Notes: a model not told the origin generated them from the letters alone. A DNA stretch of 64,000 nucleotides from Nostoc sp. NMS8 (GCF_017115045.1 NZ_JABXKK010000089.1:62001-126000), one strand, 5' to 3'. Positions 1 through 9,232 are shown, counted from the first letter of the stretch. Numbers and translations are program-made.

Positions 1-1
1 A

Positions 2-79
2 ACTAACATCCTTCAAGGTAAAAGTTTTGCCACAAATATGCTGGAATTATTGACAAAGATTACCGTCATTTTCCATTAA
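2..79 (+). CDS. C-terminal tail of an unidentified upstream gene (partial)
   Basis: A frame is open from the left edge to a TAA at 77-79 (25 codons), ending in KITVIFH. It lies 26 bp before the response-regulator gene on the same strand, so it may be the end of the preceding gene. The fragment is too short to identify, and an open frame of this size can arise by chance. Confidence 0.25.
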   Translation, partial: TNILQGKSFATNMLELLTKITVIFH

Positions 80-105
80 AAAATAAAATATAAACCGAGG
101 TAATT

Positions 106-1317
106 ATGCCCAAAATTTTAATAATAGAAGATGAGGAAGCAGTCCGTGAAAACATTTTGGATTTACTAGAAGCTGAGGATTTTGAAACTATTGCTGCGGC
201 GAATGGTAGAATCGGGGTACATTTGGCTATCTGTGAAGTTCCCGATTTAATTCTCTGTGATATGATGATGCCAGAAATAGATGGTTATGGTGTGCTAGCA
301 GCGTTACGCCAAGAGCCATCAATGGCAACAATTCCCTTCATTTTTCTAACTGCCAAATCTGCTAAATCTGACTTCCGTCAAGGTATGGATATGGGTGCTG
401 ATGACTATATAACTAAGCCGTTCACTCGGTCTGAGTTATTAAGTGCCATCATCAATAGGTTAGAAAAGCACGCTAATTTAAAAAAGTATTTGTCTCCTCC
501 GACTGTCATTAACAACTTGTCTCCCAAAATGCAGTTGTTAGAAATTAGCTTACATCGGGCTATCAAACAACATAAATTCCCAGAATTTGAAATTTATTAT
601 CAACCAATACTCGATATTGCTTCTGGTAAAATAGTCGCTGCTGAAAGTTTATTGCGCTGGCAAAGTCCAGAATTGGGGATGATTTACCCAACAGAATTTG
701 TCCCGTTAGCAGAGTCTACAGGTTTAATTGTTCCTATTGGTAAATGGGTATTAAAAAATGTATGTAAACAAATAAAAAGCTGGCGTGATGCTGGAATTAA
801 TTCATTAATGGTTGCTGTAAATCTCTCAGTAATTGAATTTAATCAACCAGATTTTATTCATAAAATAGTCAATTTTATAGCTGCTAATGATTTAGAACCA
901 CATTACTTAGAGTTAGAACTGACTGAAAGTATGATCATGCAAGATGTAAATAGTGCGATCGCAACTATGAGCAAACTGCAATCCTTGGGCGTAAAAATTG
1001 CGATCGATGATTTTGGTACGGGCTACTCTTCTTTAATTTATCTGAAAAACCTACCCATTAACACATTGAAGATAGATCGTTATTTTATCCATAATGTTGC
1101 TAACGATTTCCAGAAGTCAGCCATTACCAAAGCATTAATTCAAATGGCTCATAATCTCAATTTAGATGTAGTTGCTGAAGGTGTAGAGACGGAAGCAGAA
1201 CTGGATTTTCTGCGCCAACACAACTGTAATTATATGCAAGGTTTTTTATTCAGTCGTCCCTTACCAGCAGCAGAATTTGAAAACTTTTTGTTAACTAACA
1301 AATGCTTATATGTTTAA
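106..1317 (+). CDS. Response regulator with EAL (c-di-GMP phosphodiesterase) output domain
   Basis: 403 aa, cytoplasmic. An N-terminal receiver domain (about residues 2-120) has the acidic pair E8-D9, phospho-acceptor D52 in LILCDMMMP and the conserved lysine in ITKPF. An EAL domain follows (about 150-395) with no GGDEF domain. The signature reads ESL instead of EAL. The other metal and catalytic motifs are present: NLS, ELTES, AIDDFGTGYSSL, LKIDR, AEGVE and YMQGFLFSRPL. The protein therefore probably hydrolyses cyclic di-GMP when phosphorylated by a partner kinase, which is not in the window. The start is supported by GAGG about 7 bases before the ATG. Domain assignment is secure. The signal and the cell behaviour it controls are unknown. 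Confidence 0.95.
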   Translation: MPKILIIEDEEAVRENILDLLEAEDFETIAAANGRIGVHLAICEVPDLILCDMMMPEIDGYGVLAALRQEPSMATIPFIFLTAKSAKSDFRQGMDMGADDYITKPFTRSELLSAIINRLEKHANLKKYLSPPTVINNLSPKMQLLEISLHRAIKQHKFPEFEIYYQPILDIASGKIVAAESLLRWQSPELGMIYPTEFVPLAESTGLIVPIGKWVLKNVCKQIKSWRDAGINSLMVAVNLSVIEFNQPDFIHKIVNFIAANDLEPHYLELELTESMIMQDVNSAIATMSKLQSLGVKIAIDDFGTGYSSLIYLKNLPINTLKIDRYFIHNVANDFQKSAITKALIQMAHNLNLDVVAEGVETEAELDFLRQHNCNYMQGFLFSRPLPAAEFENFLLTNKCLYV

Positions 1318-1500
1318 ATATTGGGAACTGGGGATTGGGGATTGGGATTGATTCGTTCTCATCCTCCCTTGTTCCCTGCTCCCCCTGCTCCCTTATCGTA
1401 AATTAAAGGGTTTAAATCCCCATCTGAAATGTTTTGAATTTTGAATTGTTAACCCTGCACCCCTGCTTGTTCCCCAATCCCCAGTAATCAAAATCAAACT
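1318..1500. repeat. Heptanucleotide-type degenerate repeats between genes
   Basis: This spacer is built largely from short degenerate heptamers such as GGGGATT, TGCTCCC and CCCCAAT, the STRR-type repeats common in heterocystous cyanobacteria. No gene or RNA is recognised. It separates the response regulator from the sorbosone-dehydrogenase-like gene. Confidence 0.6.
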
Positions 1501-1566
1501 TTAGACTGGCGACAGTTATTAAGCCTCAAGTCTAGAGTGGGAAAGTTGTGCATAGTGTCTACCACC

Positions 1567-2910
1567 ATGAAAGTCCCTGCGCGTTTTTTGCTGCCAGTTT
1601 TTTTACTGACTTTGGCAGCAGCCTGTAACCAGACTCGCGCGTTCTCAGATAATCCTACGCCACAAACATCTGTACCTTCTACCCAACTGACACAAAATCC
1701 TACACAGCCAAAAAATGTTGTCAGTACTGAACCACTTTCGCCTACACCTATCCGAATCAATCTGAAAAATTTACCGGCACCTTTCGCAACAGAAAGTGCC
1801 TCCAAGCGGCCTGAGGTTATGCCCATTCCGCAAAATCCGGTGCTGCGCGTACCGCCAGGTTTCACAGTGAACGTTTTTGCCGAAGGTTTAGATGCCCCAC
1901 GCTGGCTAGCTTTAACCCCCAGTGGTGATGTCTTAGTAACTGAAACCGGGCAAAACCGCATTCGTTTGTTGCGTGACAGCAATGGCGATGGTATAGCCGA
2001 CGTTCGAGAAACGTTTGCTAGTAGGGATAACGGACTCAATAGACCTTTTGGGATGGCTTTTACAGGTAATTCTTTTTTTCTGGGAAACACGGATGCTGTG
2101 GTGCGTTTTCCTTATACTCAAGGTCAAAACAAGATTACAGGTAAGGGAGAAAAAATTGCCGATTTGCCTGCTCAAGGTTATAACAATCATTGGACGCGCA
2201 ATGTCGTTGTCTCTCCCGATCGCAATAAATTATATATTTCAGTTGGTTCAGGAACCAATGTAGATGAAGAACCACTACCAAGGGCTTCGATACAGGTGAT
2301 GAATTTGGATGGTTCCCAGCAGCAAACTTTCGCTTCCGGCTTGCGTAATCCTGTTGGTTTAGACTTTCATCCTGTAACTAAGGAACTTTATGCCACTGTT
2401 AACGAACGGGATGGAATTGGTGATGACTTAGTGCCAGACTATCTGACACGCGTTAAACAGGGGGGATTTTATGGCTGGCCCTATGCTTATCTGGCACCAA
2501 ACAATCTCGATCCGCGCCAAAAGACGGATGATAAAAGCAAACGCCCCGATTTAGTAGCCCGTACTCAAACACCAGATGTGCTGTTCCAGGCGCACTCAGC
2601 AGCATTGGGTTTGCAGTTTTATGATGGTAAAACGTTTCCTAAAAAATACCAGAACGGTGCAATTGCTGCTTTTCGTGGTTCTTGGAACCGCGATCGCGGC
2701 ACTGGTTATAAAATTGTATTTGTTCCCTTCGATGCTAAAGGGCGATCGCTTGGCTACTACGAAGACTTTCTCACAGGATTTTTACTAAATCCTTCTGTAC
2801 CAACCACTTGGGGACGACCTGTAGGTTTACTCGTGTTGCCAGATGGTAGTCTACTACTCACAGAAGAAGCTAATAATCGGATTTATCGGATTCAGTATAC
2901 GGGGGGTTAA
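1567..2910 (+). CDS. PQQ-dependent sugar (sorbosone/glucose) dehydrogenase-like lipoprotein
   Basis: About 447 aa. It starts MKVPARFLLPVFLLTLAAAC, a signal peptide ending in a lipobox (LAAAC), so it is probably a lipoprotein facing the periplasm. An in-frame GTG at 1537 would add ten residues before the signal peptide; the ATG at 1567 fits better. A low-complexity Thr/Pro-rich linker (about residues 20-75) precedes a beta-propeller with features of the glucose/sorbosone dehydrogenase family, for example LVTETGQNRIRLL, HWTRNVVVSPD, GLRNPVGLDFHP, GFYGWPYAYL and LLLTEEANNRIYRI. Family members oxidise sugars with pyrroloquinoline quinone. No PQQ synthesis gene is in the window, and some cyanobacterial members may use another cofactor or have no enzyme activity. 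Substrate unknown. Confidence 0.85.
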   Translation: MKVPARFLLPVFLLTLAAACNQTRAFSDNPTPQTSVPSTQLTQNPTQPKNVVSTEPLSPTPIRINLKNLPAPFATESASKRPEVMPIPQNPVLRVPPGFTVNVFAEGLDAPRWLALTPSGDVLVTETGQNRIRLLRDSNGDGIADVRETFASRDNGLNRPFGMAFTGNSFFLGNTDAVVRFPYTQGQNKITGKGEKIADLPAQGYNNHWTRNVVVSPDRNKLYISVGSGTNVDEEPLPRASIQVMNLDGSQQQTFASGLRNPVGLDFHPVTKELYATVNERDGIGDDLVPDYLTRVKQGGFYGWPYAYLAPNNLDPRQKTDDKSKRPDLVARTQTPDVLFQAHSAALGLQFYDGKTFPKKYQNGAIAAFRGSWNRDRGTGYKIVFVPFDAKGRSLGYYEDFLTGFLLNPSVPTTWGRPVGLLVLPDGSLLLTEEANNRIYRIQYTGG

Positions 2911-3067
2911 ACAATTAAAAATTCACGGATAGGATATTTTACCTGTCGTAAAGTTAGAGCAGTTGTCATCAAGAAATATGTTGTGATTACATCTTTGTAT
3001 CTTGGTTTATCTTGTTTACGGTAAATTACTGAAAAATACTAATACTTATCTGGTTGAGAAATTAATT

Positions 3068-3472
3068 ATGACTCCCAATGAAAATAATACTCAGTCAAAT
3101 ATCAACGAATTGTCTCCACATTCAGGTACACGATATTGGGGTGAAGTCGAGGTAATCGAGGAGGGAGAAAACTATAGAATTAGTCGTGTGGAAATCAAGC
3201 CCAGGCACGGTATTAAACCACAAATTCATTATCACCGCAATGAACATTGGGTTGTAGTTTCCGGTGTAGCTAAGGTGACTTGTGGAGATGCAGAAATATT
3301 ATTGAATCGAAACGAATCAACTTATGTCCCCGCATCAACCCTACATAAGGTAGAAAATCCTGGACATATCCCGCTAATTATTCTGGAAATTCAAAATGGT
3401 GAATATTTGGGTGAGGATGATACTGAGCGCCCTTATGACTTAAATTTGGTCAAATCTGTAGCTGAAGATTAG
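3068..3472 (+). CDS. Cupin-domain protein, mannose-6-phosphate isomerase/GDP-mannose pyrophosphorylase C-terminal type
   Basis: 134 aa from ATG 3068 (MTPNENN). A longer reading from 3002 needs a non-ATG start and has an unconvincing N-terminus. The fold matches the small stand-alone cupin related to the C-terminal part of type II phosphomannose isomerases: RYWGEVEVIEEGENYRISR, HYHRNEHWVVVSG, then a second strand block ending YDLNLVKS. HxH and E residues typical of a cupin metal site are visible in the first motif. In the full-length enzymes this domain isomerises fructose-6-phosphate and mannose-6-phosphate. Whether a lone domain is active is uncertain. No sugar-nucleotide genes flank it. Confidence 0.8.
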   Translation: MTPNENNTQSNINELSPHSGTRYWGEVEVIEEGENYRISRVEIKPRHGIKPQIHYHRNEHWVVVSGVAKVTCGDAEILLNRNESTYVPASTLHKVENPGHIPLIILEIQNGEYLGEDDTERPYDLNLVKSVAED

Positions 3473-3567
3473 TAAGGGCGTGGGAATGAGGAGGAAGATG
3501 AGGAGCATGAGGGAGAAATAATCAATCCCCATACCCAATCCCCAATCTCCAGTCCCCAATGCCCAAA

Positions 3568-4326
3568 TCAAAACCACCCTTCTTGTTCCAAGGTTTCAAT
3601 TAGCTGCAAGCCACGGGGATCGCCCACTCCTAAAAGTGAGGCTTTAGCGTCTTCTCGGACTCCCAAATCTTGGTCTTCGGCAAAGGCTTGAATTAGGGCA
3701 TCGATCGCTGTAGCATAAACTACATTAGAAGGCAGTTCGCGGCACAGTTGACCAATTGCCCAAGCACAGTTACTCCGCACAGCTGCTACAGGATCTTGGA
3801 CTAAGGCTTCAATTAAAGGTGGTGTTGCCCCGATAACTGCTTCATAACCCACTTCTGCCATCTGTGCTAAGGCGCTAGCAGCCCACAAACGCACTGCGGA
3901 AATGTCAGTTCTTAAGGCGTCTGCTAGGGGTGCTAAAGAACGGCGATCGCGACAGTTTCCTAAAGCCCAAACAACACCTTTACGCACATAGCCATTCCAA
4001 TCACTGTTTAGTTGAGCAATTAACGGACTCACTGCCTCTGAACTAGGATTACGTCCGATGCCATAAGCTGCACTCACCCTTACTAAGGGACAGATATCAG
4101 TTAATAGACGAATCAGATGGGGCGTAGCACGTGCATCTTCAATATCACAAAAAGCACGTGCCGCTAACATTCGTTGCTGGGGCTGGGGATTTTCCAGCAG
4201 GGCTAGCATCACTTCTGGATCGGGCTTTGCCACAACTGATTCGGCAGTTAGCGGCTCTATTTTATCTAAGGGGCTTTCTAGCTCCTCCTCAATATCGAGT
4301 AGGCTTAGATCGTCTTCGTCATACAT
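3568..4326 (-). CDS. HEAT-repeat protein (PBS lyase HEAT-like)
   Basis: 252 aa. An acidic N-terminal stretch (about 1-35: EDDLSLLDIEEELES) is followed by five to six HEAT-like helical repeats (about 38-240), each with the pattern AxxALGxxxDxRxxxxL, for example ALGNCRDRRSLAPLADALR and AWAIGQLCRELPS. Such repeats in cyanobacteria occur in phycobilin lyase subunits (CpcE/F type) and in many scaffold proteins. No phycobiliprotein gene is nearby and there are no catalytic signatures, so a lyase role is not supported. A protein-protein scaffold in the cytoplasm is the safest reading. Confidence 0.85.
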   Translation of the reverse strand: MYDEDDLSLLDIEEELESPLDKIEPLTAESVVAKPDPEVMLALLENPQPQQRMLAARAFCDIEDARATPHLIRLLTDICPLVRVSAAYGIGRNPSSEAVSPLIAQLNSDWNGYVRKGVVWALGNCRDRRSLAPLADALRTDISAVRLWAASALAQMAEVGYEAVIGATPPLIEALVQDPVAAVRSNCAWAIGQLCRELPSNVVYATAIDALIQAFAEDQDLGVREDAKASLLGVGDPRGLQLIETLEQEGWF

Positions 4327-4475
4327 AATTTCATTTCAATCCCTTTTCAGGATTGATGATATATAATCCCCCGCGCCAAATAAGTTAAAACTTTATAAGT
4401 ATTAGTTGCGTAATTATACACTTTCCTTCCACCTCGTTGAATTTTATCCAAACGAGAACTTCCATAACTTAGACG

Positions 4476-5042
4476 CTAAAGTATGTTATCGCTATCCTTG
4501 AGTTTATTTTCTGCACTCAGGAATTTTACCATCCAGATGGATTGGGTTTGATAACCTAACTGATTGTAAAGATTCAATGCGGGTTTGTTTGATTGAAACA
4601 CTTGCAGTCCAATCTGGCGATCGCCCCTTTGAACAGCCCAATTTTCCACATATCGCATCAAGGCTGTACCAATACCCCGTCGCCGATGTTCTGGTACAAC
4701 GTAGAGGATAAAAATGTGAGCATGACGGTTCCCATGTACTTGATCTATAGCATTGCCCACCCAAAGGCAGGCTATGGGTGGATGGGGATTGCTCATTGGG
4801 AATGAGGTATGGAAAGGAATTTTCCCCTGCTCCCTGCTCCCTGCTCCCTGCTCCCCCTCCTCTTCTACCCACCACAAGGGCGTATCGCTAGAAAAATATT
4901 GTTTAACTGTTTGCTCTAGGTGGGAAAAATCCTCATTGGGAGAGAGATCCTGGTAAGTTCGCTGCATGAATTTAAGCAGCAGCGATCGCTCCAAAAGGGA
5001 GCCACGGCGAATAATATACCCAGGTAGTAGTTGCTCAGACAC
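4476..5042 (-). CDS. GNAT-family N-acetyltransferase with repeat-derived insertion
   Basis: 188 aa. The C-terminal half carries the acetyl-CoA binding motif A of GNAT enzymes (ILYVVPEHRRRGIGTALMRYVENWA, with RRGIGT) and the C-terminal QVFQSNKPALNLYNQLGYQ motif. The N-terminal half has typical GNAT strands up to LWWVEEEG. Between them, residues about 65-90 (EGEQGAGSREQGKIP...) are encoded by four tandem heptamers CCCTGCT at 4825-4852 plus flanking degenerate repeat DNA. The frame stays open through the insertion and resumes at IACLWVGNAI, a normal GNAT strand. The substrate (small molecule or protein N-terminus) cannot be told. Confidence 0.85.
   Translation of the reverse strand: MSEQLLPGYIIRRGSLLERSLLLKFMQRTYQDLSPNEDFSHLEQTVKQYFSSDTPLWWVEEEGEQGAGSREQGKIPFHTSFPMSNPHPPIACLWVGNAIDQVHGNRHAHIFILYVVPEHRRRGIGTALMRYVENWAVQRGDRQIGLQVFQSNKPALNLYNQLGYQTQSIWMVKFLSAENKLKDSDNIL
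4825..4852. repeat. Tandem heptanucleotide repeat (4 x CCCTGCT) inside a gene
   Basis: Four exact CCCTGCT units lie inside the acetyltransferase gene and encode part of its low-complexity insertion. A 7-bp unit shifts the frame unless the copy number changes by three, so copy-number slippage could switch this gene on and off. Confidence 0.85.
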
Positions 5043-5060
5043 TTAAATACGTTTATTGAC

Positions 5061-5252
5061 TTAGCTGGCTAAGTTAGGTGTTGCTGGTGGTAAATCAGTT
5101 GGAGTGGGTTGAGAAGTTACCCCCACCTCTTCAATTGGTGCGGGTGCTGCCATATCGGAGGGCAAAAAGATCCGGGCGCTGACTGCCACTAGGGCAAAGA
5201 AAAAGACTAATACTGCAAGCAGTGGGGCGATATATTGACGAAAAATAGCCAT
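5061..5252 (-). CDS. Small single-span membrane protein, unknown function
   Basis: 63 aa. One hydrophobic helix near the N-terminus (residues about 8-30, PLLAVLVFFFALVAVSARIF) is followed by a Pro/Thr/Ala-rich tail. The gene sits 18 bp downstream of the acetyltransferase start on the same strand and could share a transcript with the genes upstream of it. The family is not recognised. Its compact hydrophobic head and Pro-rich tail look like a real small membrane protein, but the coding evidence is modest. Confidence 0.6.
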   Translation of the reverse strand: MAIFRQYIAPLLAVLVFFFALVAVSARIFLPSDMAAPAPIEEVGVTSQPTPTDLPPATPNLAS

Positions 5253-5392
5253 ATTTTAGATTGCAAAAATCTAGTAACTTTTATGAGAACTAGCTAAAAA
5301 TTTGTGAAGTATTCTTGATTTATTTTAGCGATTTTATGTGTATCGGGAATAGGGAATAGGGAATGGGGCAATAGTTCTCTCCCCCTGCTCCC

Positions 5393-5806
5393 CTACTCCC
5401 TCTGGCGATCGCTCTCCAATTCGTCAAGTACTCTTTCGCAATACCAATTTTCCGGTCTTCCAGGATAAGTTTCCTTTGCCTGTTCAATTAACCTTTCGGC
5501 AGCGGCAGTATCACCGGATAATTTAGCGATTAGCCTGTTTTTGAGATAGCTATCAGATAAACCCTCCTCTACCTGGTTTGGTATGCCTTCATTTATAGTT
5601 GATGGCCGGGACTGCTCTCTTCGCAACTGCCAAAATAAAACGTAATAAAGTGTACCAAAAATTAAAATTAGGCTGAGTGTTCCGAAAAAAGTTAGGAGGT
5701 TAAATGCTAGATATCCTAAAACTAACTGCGAGAGAACATACCCCAGTAATAAACCAGTGAGTAAGAGAATAAATGTGCCGACAGCAATAACTACTTGATT
5801 CCCCAT
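5393..5806 (-). CDS. Two-span membrane protein with hydrophilic C-terminus, unknown function
   Basis: 137 aa. Two hydrophobic helices (about 5-30 and 36-62) are followed by a soluble charged region. That region resembles the end of a TPR-like unit (NRLIAKLSGDTAAAERLIEQAKETYPGRPENWYCERVL). It overlaps the end of the AmpG-like transporter gene by 16 bp, so the two are probably co-transcribed and translationally coupled. Function is not recognised. Confidence 0.8.
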   Translation of the reverse strand: MGNQVVIAVGTFILLLTGLLLGYVLSQLVLGYLAFNLLTFFGTLSLILIFGTLYYVLFWQLRREQSRPSTINEGIPNQVEEGLSDSYLKNRLIAKLSGDTAAAERLIEQAKETYPGRPENWYCERVLDELESDRQRE

Positions 5807-7089
5807 ATATCCTCTTCTTCGTCAAGTCCTGGTCTGGATAATACTACCACTGGCTTTGGATTCCAAGGGGCAAAGAATGGCAATAATAGTAATCCCGGCA
5901 AAGCAGCTATTGCTGTCAGTAGAAAGAATGTAGACCAGCCTGTGGTTTGTGCCCATGTACCTGCTGGAGCCGTGAGGATATCTCTACTAAAAGCCTGCAA
6001 ACTCGAAAGTAAGGCGTACTGTGTAGCGGAAAAGCTTTGGTTACAAAGACTCATCAAAAATGCTACAAAAGCAGCAGTTTCTAAACCAGCACAGAATTGT
6101 TCTATATTAACGGCAGCTAACATTAGATAGAAGTTTTTACCTACTACTGCTAACGCAAAGAAAGCCAAGTTGCCGACAGCCTGCATGATGGCGAATATCC
6201 AGAGCGCCCGATTAACACCAATTTTGGTCATGACTGCTCCTGCTGCCAATGTACCAATAATAGTGGCGAAAATTCCTAGCGCACCAGGAAATGCGATGTC
6301 AGTTTGAGTGAAATGTAAACCTTTATCTAACAAAAATGGGGTGGATACATTCTTAAGTAAAGAATCCCCCAACTTGTATATCACAATGAATACCAAAATT
6401 AAAAGTCCTTGTAACCATCCCTGACGCTGGAAAAATTCAATAAAGGGTAATTTGACGGCGGCGGATAAAGTCTGAGGCGGGCGATCGCGTAGGACTGGTT
6501 CTGGTGCAAAAATAGAACTTACCAAGCCCACGAGCATCAACAGCGACATCAATAAGTAAACAGCTTGCCAAGGCATTCTGTCTGCCAAAAATAGGGTGAC
6601 ATAACCGGTTACGAGAATGGCAACGCGATAACCCAATAAGTAAATAGACGCTCCAGCACCTCTTTCTTCTACTTCCACTACATCAGTGCGGTAAGCATCA
6701 ACTAAAATGTCTTGGCTGGCGCTAAAAAAAGCAACAGCCACAGCAGCAATTATTAAGGGTTGTAGCCCTTGGGATGGGTGTTGTAGAGCCATTACAGCTA
6801 TACTTAACAGTAATGCTACTTGTGTAATTACCAGCCAACCTCGACGCCGCCCCAAAAAAGGCGGTACAAATCTATCTAGTAAAGGCGACCAGAGAAATTT
6901 TAAAGAATAGGGCAGCTTTACTAAACTAAAAGCGGCGATCGCTGCCAAGCCGATTCCTTCTTTGGTCAACCAGGCTTGTAATGTCTGACTGGTTAAATAC
7001 AACGGCAACCCTGATGAGAAGCCAAGAAATAACAAAGCTCCCATCTTCGGGCTGCCAAAAATTCGTAGCAGCGATTTATTTACTTCCAC
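5791..7089 (-). CDS. AmpG-like major facilitator superfamily transporter
   Basis: 432 aa, about 12 hydrophobic segments. The N-terminus (FGSPKMGALLFLGFSSGLP, then LTSQTLQAWLTKEGI) and the loop SPLLDRFVPPFLGRRRGWL match the AmpG family of muropeptide permeases. The block DILVDAYRTDVVEVEERGAG also fits. In enteric bacteria AmpG imports anhydro-muropeptides for cell-wall recycling. In cyanobacteria the family is wider and the substrate is not proven. It starts an apparent two-gene operon with the overlapping small membrane protein. Confidence 0.85.
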   Translation of the reverse strand: MEVNKSLLRIFGSPKMGALLFLGFSSGLPLYLTSQTLQAWLTKEGIGLAAIAAFSLVKLPYSLKFLWSPLLDRFVPPFLGRRRGWLVITQVALLLSIAVMALQHPSQGLQPLIIAAVAVAFFSASQDILVDAYRTDVVEVEERGAGASIYLLGYRVAILVTGYVTLFLADRMPWQAVYLLMSLLMLVGLVSSIFAPEPVLRDRPPQTLSAAVKLPFIEFFQRQGWLQGLLILVFIVIYKLGDSLLKNVSTPFLLDKGLHFTQTDIAFPGALGIFATIIGTLAAGAVMTKIGVNRALWIFAIMQAVGNLAFFALAVVGKNFYLMLAAVNIEQFCAGLETAAFVAFLMSLCNQSFSATQYALLSSLQAFSRDILTAPAGTWAQTTGWSTFFLLTAIAALPGLLLLPFFAPWNPKPVVVLSRPGLDEEEDIWGIK

Positions 7090-7232
7090 AATCTTGAAAA
7101 TTCCTTGTTATTTAATTGAATTGCAGTTATCTTGCCATAACTGCTGTCTAATTTCGTATAAGCACACAAACCTGCTAAGATGTTTTTTATTTAAGATACA
7201 TATCAGCAATACTCTAACAGGGTGGTTGTTCC

Positions 7233-8690
7233 TTAATTTTCCTTAATTGAATAAACCTGATGCCCCCTGATTTCTACTCTGTGTGCAGCAAGGCATTTTT
7301 CCCAACCTTCACGCGTACCGATGTCGCTTTTGCTATTGAGCAATCCTAATTCCTGTTCTTGTTGGGTGAGTTTAGCAAATTCTTCATAGCTTGGGTAGTT
7401 GCTAGTAACAAATGTTTCTTTCCGGTGCAAAATCGGTGGATTTGCCCTAGTTTCGTAGTCTCGGTGAGTGACGAAGAGGGTTTTTAAATCAATACCGATG
7501 CTGGCTTTTAACGCCGGATGGGGGTCAGTGTCGAATTCGGGGTAAGACAAATAGGATATTTGCGGCTTATCAGTGTGATATTTGATTAATGTAGCTTCAT
7601 CGACACGCCCAATGGTACGGCTAGCGCAACCTTCACAAATTCGCAGTACGGGATCGAGTGCTGCTAATGCCGAAACATGGACGTAAAGCGCACCGCGCGT
7701 ATGTTTACCAATTTTGCTTTTTTCACACGCAGTTTTAATCACCCCAGGTTTGCCTAAGCTGAAAAGCTTTTGGTCAGCAACTTGACAAGCTTCCTCATAG
7801 CTACTAAAAAAGGCTTTGATATCGTGACGCATTTCTGGGGCTAGCTTTTGCCATGCCGGACGTTTATCAAAGTGGGTGAGGGCGAGATAAACTTGGATAT
7901 CTAGAGAACGATGATAAGCGATCGCATCCCATTCAGCCTCATCAGTAGCTTGCAAAACTACACCGAAGGCGCGGCGGAAGTTACCAAATTCGTTCAGTAA
8001 TTCCTGTTCATTTTCCAATTCGCCTTTTACAGGTAGTCTACCGCGCTTGGTAAAAAAAGCCATGAGTGGTTGCAACTGTTCTTGATAGTCTTCAAACCGC
8101 TTAACAGGGATGCGGACTCGCGGTGTAGAGGTGGTAGAAAAGAAGCGGATAGCTTTGTAGCTTTCTTTTTCGGCTTCATCTCGAAAAACAAAGTATACGC
8201 CTAATGCTATGGGTACTGCATCTACATTTAAGACTTCATCAATATAGGTTTTGAGTTCTTCTTGTTCGTAATATTTCTGAAAAGTATTGCGGCGCGTCAC
8301 AATGCCATCATTGTAAGCAAGTTGGGTTTTGCTGGGAGCGTTAATCAGGATTTGAGCCGCGACAATTAAAACTTTCCCGGTGAGTTCCCAAGCTTGGCGA
8401 AGGCTTTGACGGCGTTCTTCTGAGTCTTCAATGACGTTGAGGACATAACCTAGGTTAACCACATCGGCGGGGGTGCGTGGTACATCAGGATAGTAGTAAG
8501 GGTCCCAACCTGCACTGGTGTAGCCTAAGTTTTTTACTCGCTGCACATCACCACCGTAGCCGCAGCCGTAGTCAAAAAAAGTGGTGTCTTGATTGAGGAT
8601 TGACCCTTCTATAGCCAATCGTACAGGGCGAGATATATCAATGCGAGCGATCGCGGCTCTATGACGTTCAATTTCTAGCGCTTCAGGCAT
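7233..8690 (-). CDS. DNA phosphorothioation-associated putative methyltransferase
   Basis: 485 aa. The start MPEALEIERHRAAIAR and the early SAM-binding motif FFDYGCGYGGDV (about residues 37-48) match the Dnd-associated putative methyltransferase family. The C-terminal half, with cysteines in RICEGCASR and a block near PQISYLSYPEFDTDPHP, is the part typical of this family. It is the last gene of the minus-strand dnd cluster, 51 bp after dndE. Members are known mainly by genomic linkage to dnd genes. What they methylate (DNA, the sulfur group or a protein) has not been shown from this sequence. Confidence 0.85.
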   Translation of the reverse strand: MPEALEIERHRAAIARIDISRPVRLAIEGSILNQDTTFFDYGCGYGGDVQRVKNLGYTSAGWDPYYYPDVPRTPADVVNLGYVLNVIEDSEERRQSLRQAWELTGKVLIVAAQILINAPSKTQLAYNDGIVTRRNTFQKYYEQEELKTYIDEVLNVDAVPIALGVYFVFRDEAEKESYKAIRFFSTTSTPRVRIPVKRFEDYQEQLQPLMAFFTKRGRLPVKGELENEQELLNEFGNFRRAFGVVLQATDEAEWDAIAYHRSLDIQVYLALTHFDKRPAWQKLAPEMRHDIKAFFSSYEEACQVADQKLFSLGKPGVIKTACEKSKIGKHTRGALYVHVSALAALDPVLRICEGCASRTIGRVDEATLIKYHTDKPQISYLSYPEFDTDPHPALKASIGIDLKTLFVTHRDYETRANPPILHRKETFVTSNYPSYEEFAKLTQQEQELGLLNSKSDIGTREGWEKCLAAHRVEIRGHQVYSIKEN

Positions 8691-8741
8691 AATATTATTT
8701 GTCAGTTAACAGTGAACAGTTAACAGTCAACTAATATCCTT

Positions 8742-9128
8742 TCAATTTTTAACCGCCAGTTCAATTAAATCTTCAATTTTCTTGATATTTGGATCGCCTG
8801 CTAAGTAACCAATACCGCGATGCAAATGTAAGCGGAATTGGCTGGCTAGGGTTTCTTTATCGGTGGGATAACCGTCATTATGACAGCGTTGCTTGAGGGC
8901 GAGGAGGAGAATATCGGACATTTCGCCGCCAAACACGCGCCAAGTCATTTCGACGTTGCTATCTTGGGGAATTGGGACGGGGGAGGGTGTGGTTGCTTCT
9001 GCGAGGGAACGGCAAAATGCCCAACGGCATAGGATATTCCATTGGTCGATTTTGGTACTGCGTCTGAGTTTGGTAAGTTGGTCTTTGGCTGTTTGAGAGA
9101 GTTTAATTCTTTCTATCGGGGATTCCAT
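8742..9128 (-). CDS. dndE: DNA sulfur modification protein DndE
   Basis: 128 aa. It starts MESPIERIKLSQTAKDQL and has the DndE-type helical fold with WNILCRWAFCRSLAE and MTWRVFGGEMSDILLLALK. It ends GYLAGDPNIKKIEDLIELA. DndE is a small DNA-binding subunit; known members form tetramers that bind nicked DNA and are needed for phosphorothioate formation with DndC and DndD. Basic residues cluster in the first 25 positions (KLSQTAKDQLTKLRRSTK). Located 104 bp after dndD and 51 bp before the associated methyltransferase, on the same strand. Confidence 0.93.
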   Translation of the reverse strand: MESPIERIKLSQTAKDQLTKLRRSTKIDQWNILCRWAFCRSLAEATTPSPVPIPQDSNVEMTWRVFGGEMSDILLLALKQRCHNDGYPTDKETLASQFRLHLHRGIGYLAGDPNIKKIEDLIELAVKN

Positions 9129-9232
9129 AATCTTTCTAAAAATTGAAGTAGTTTTTGCTCATAAACCCAAAGGCTTCAAAAAATTGCCTAGTTTACCGCC
9201 GCAGGCATCGCTCAATTTTTTAATAATATTTA

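Noticed and set aside
4504..4875. Alternative frame in the acetyltransferase gene
   Set aside because: It is an out-of-frame shadow opened by the heptamer repeats; the other frame carries the GNAT motifs.
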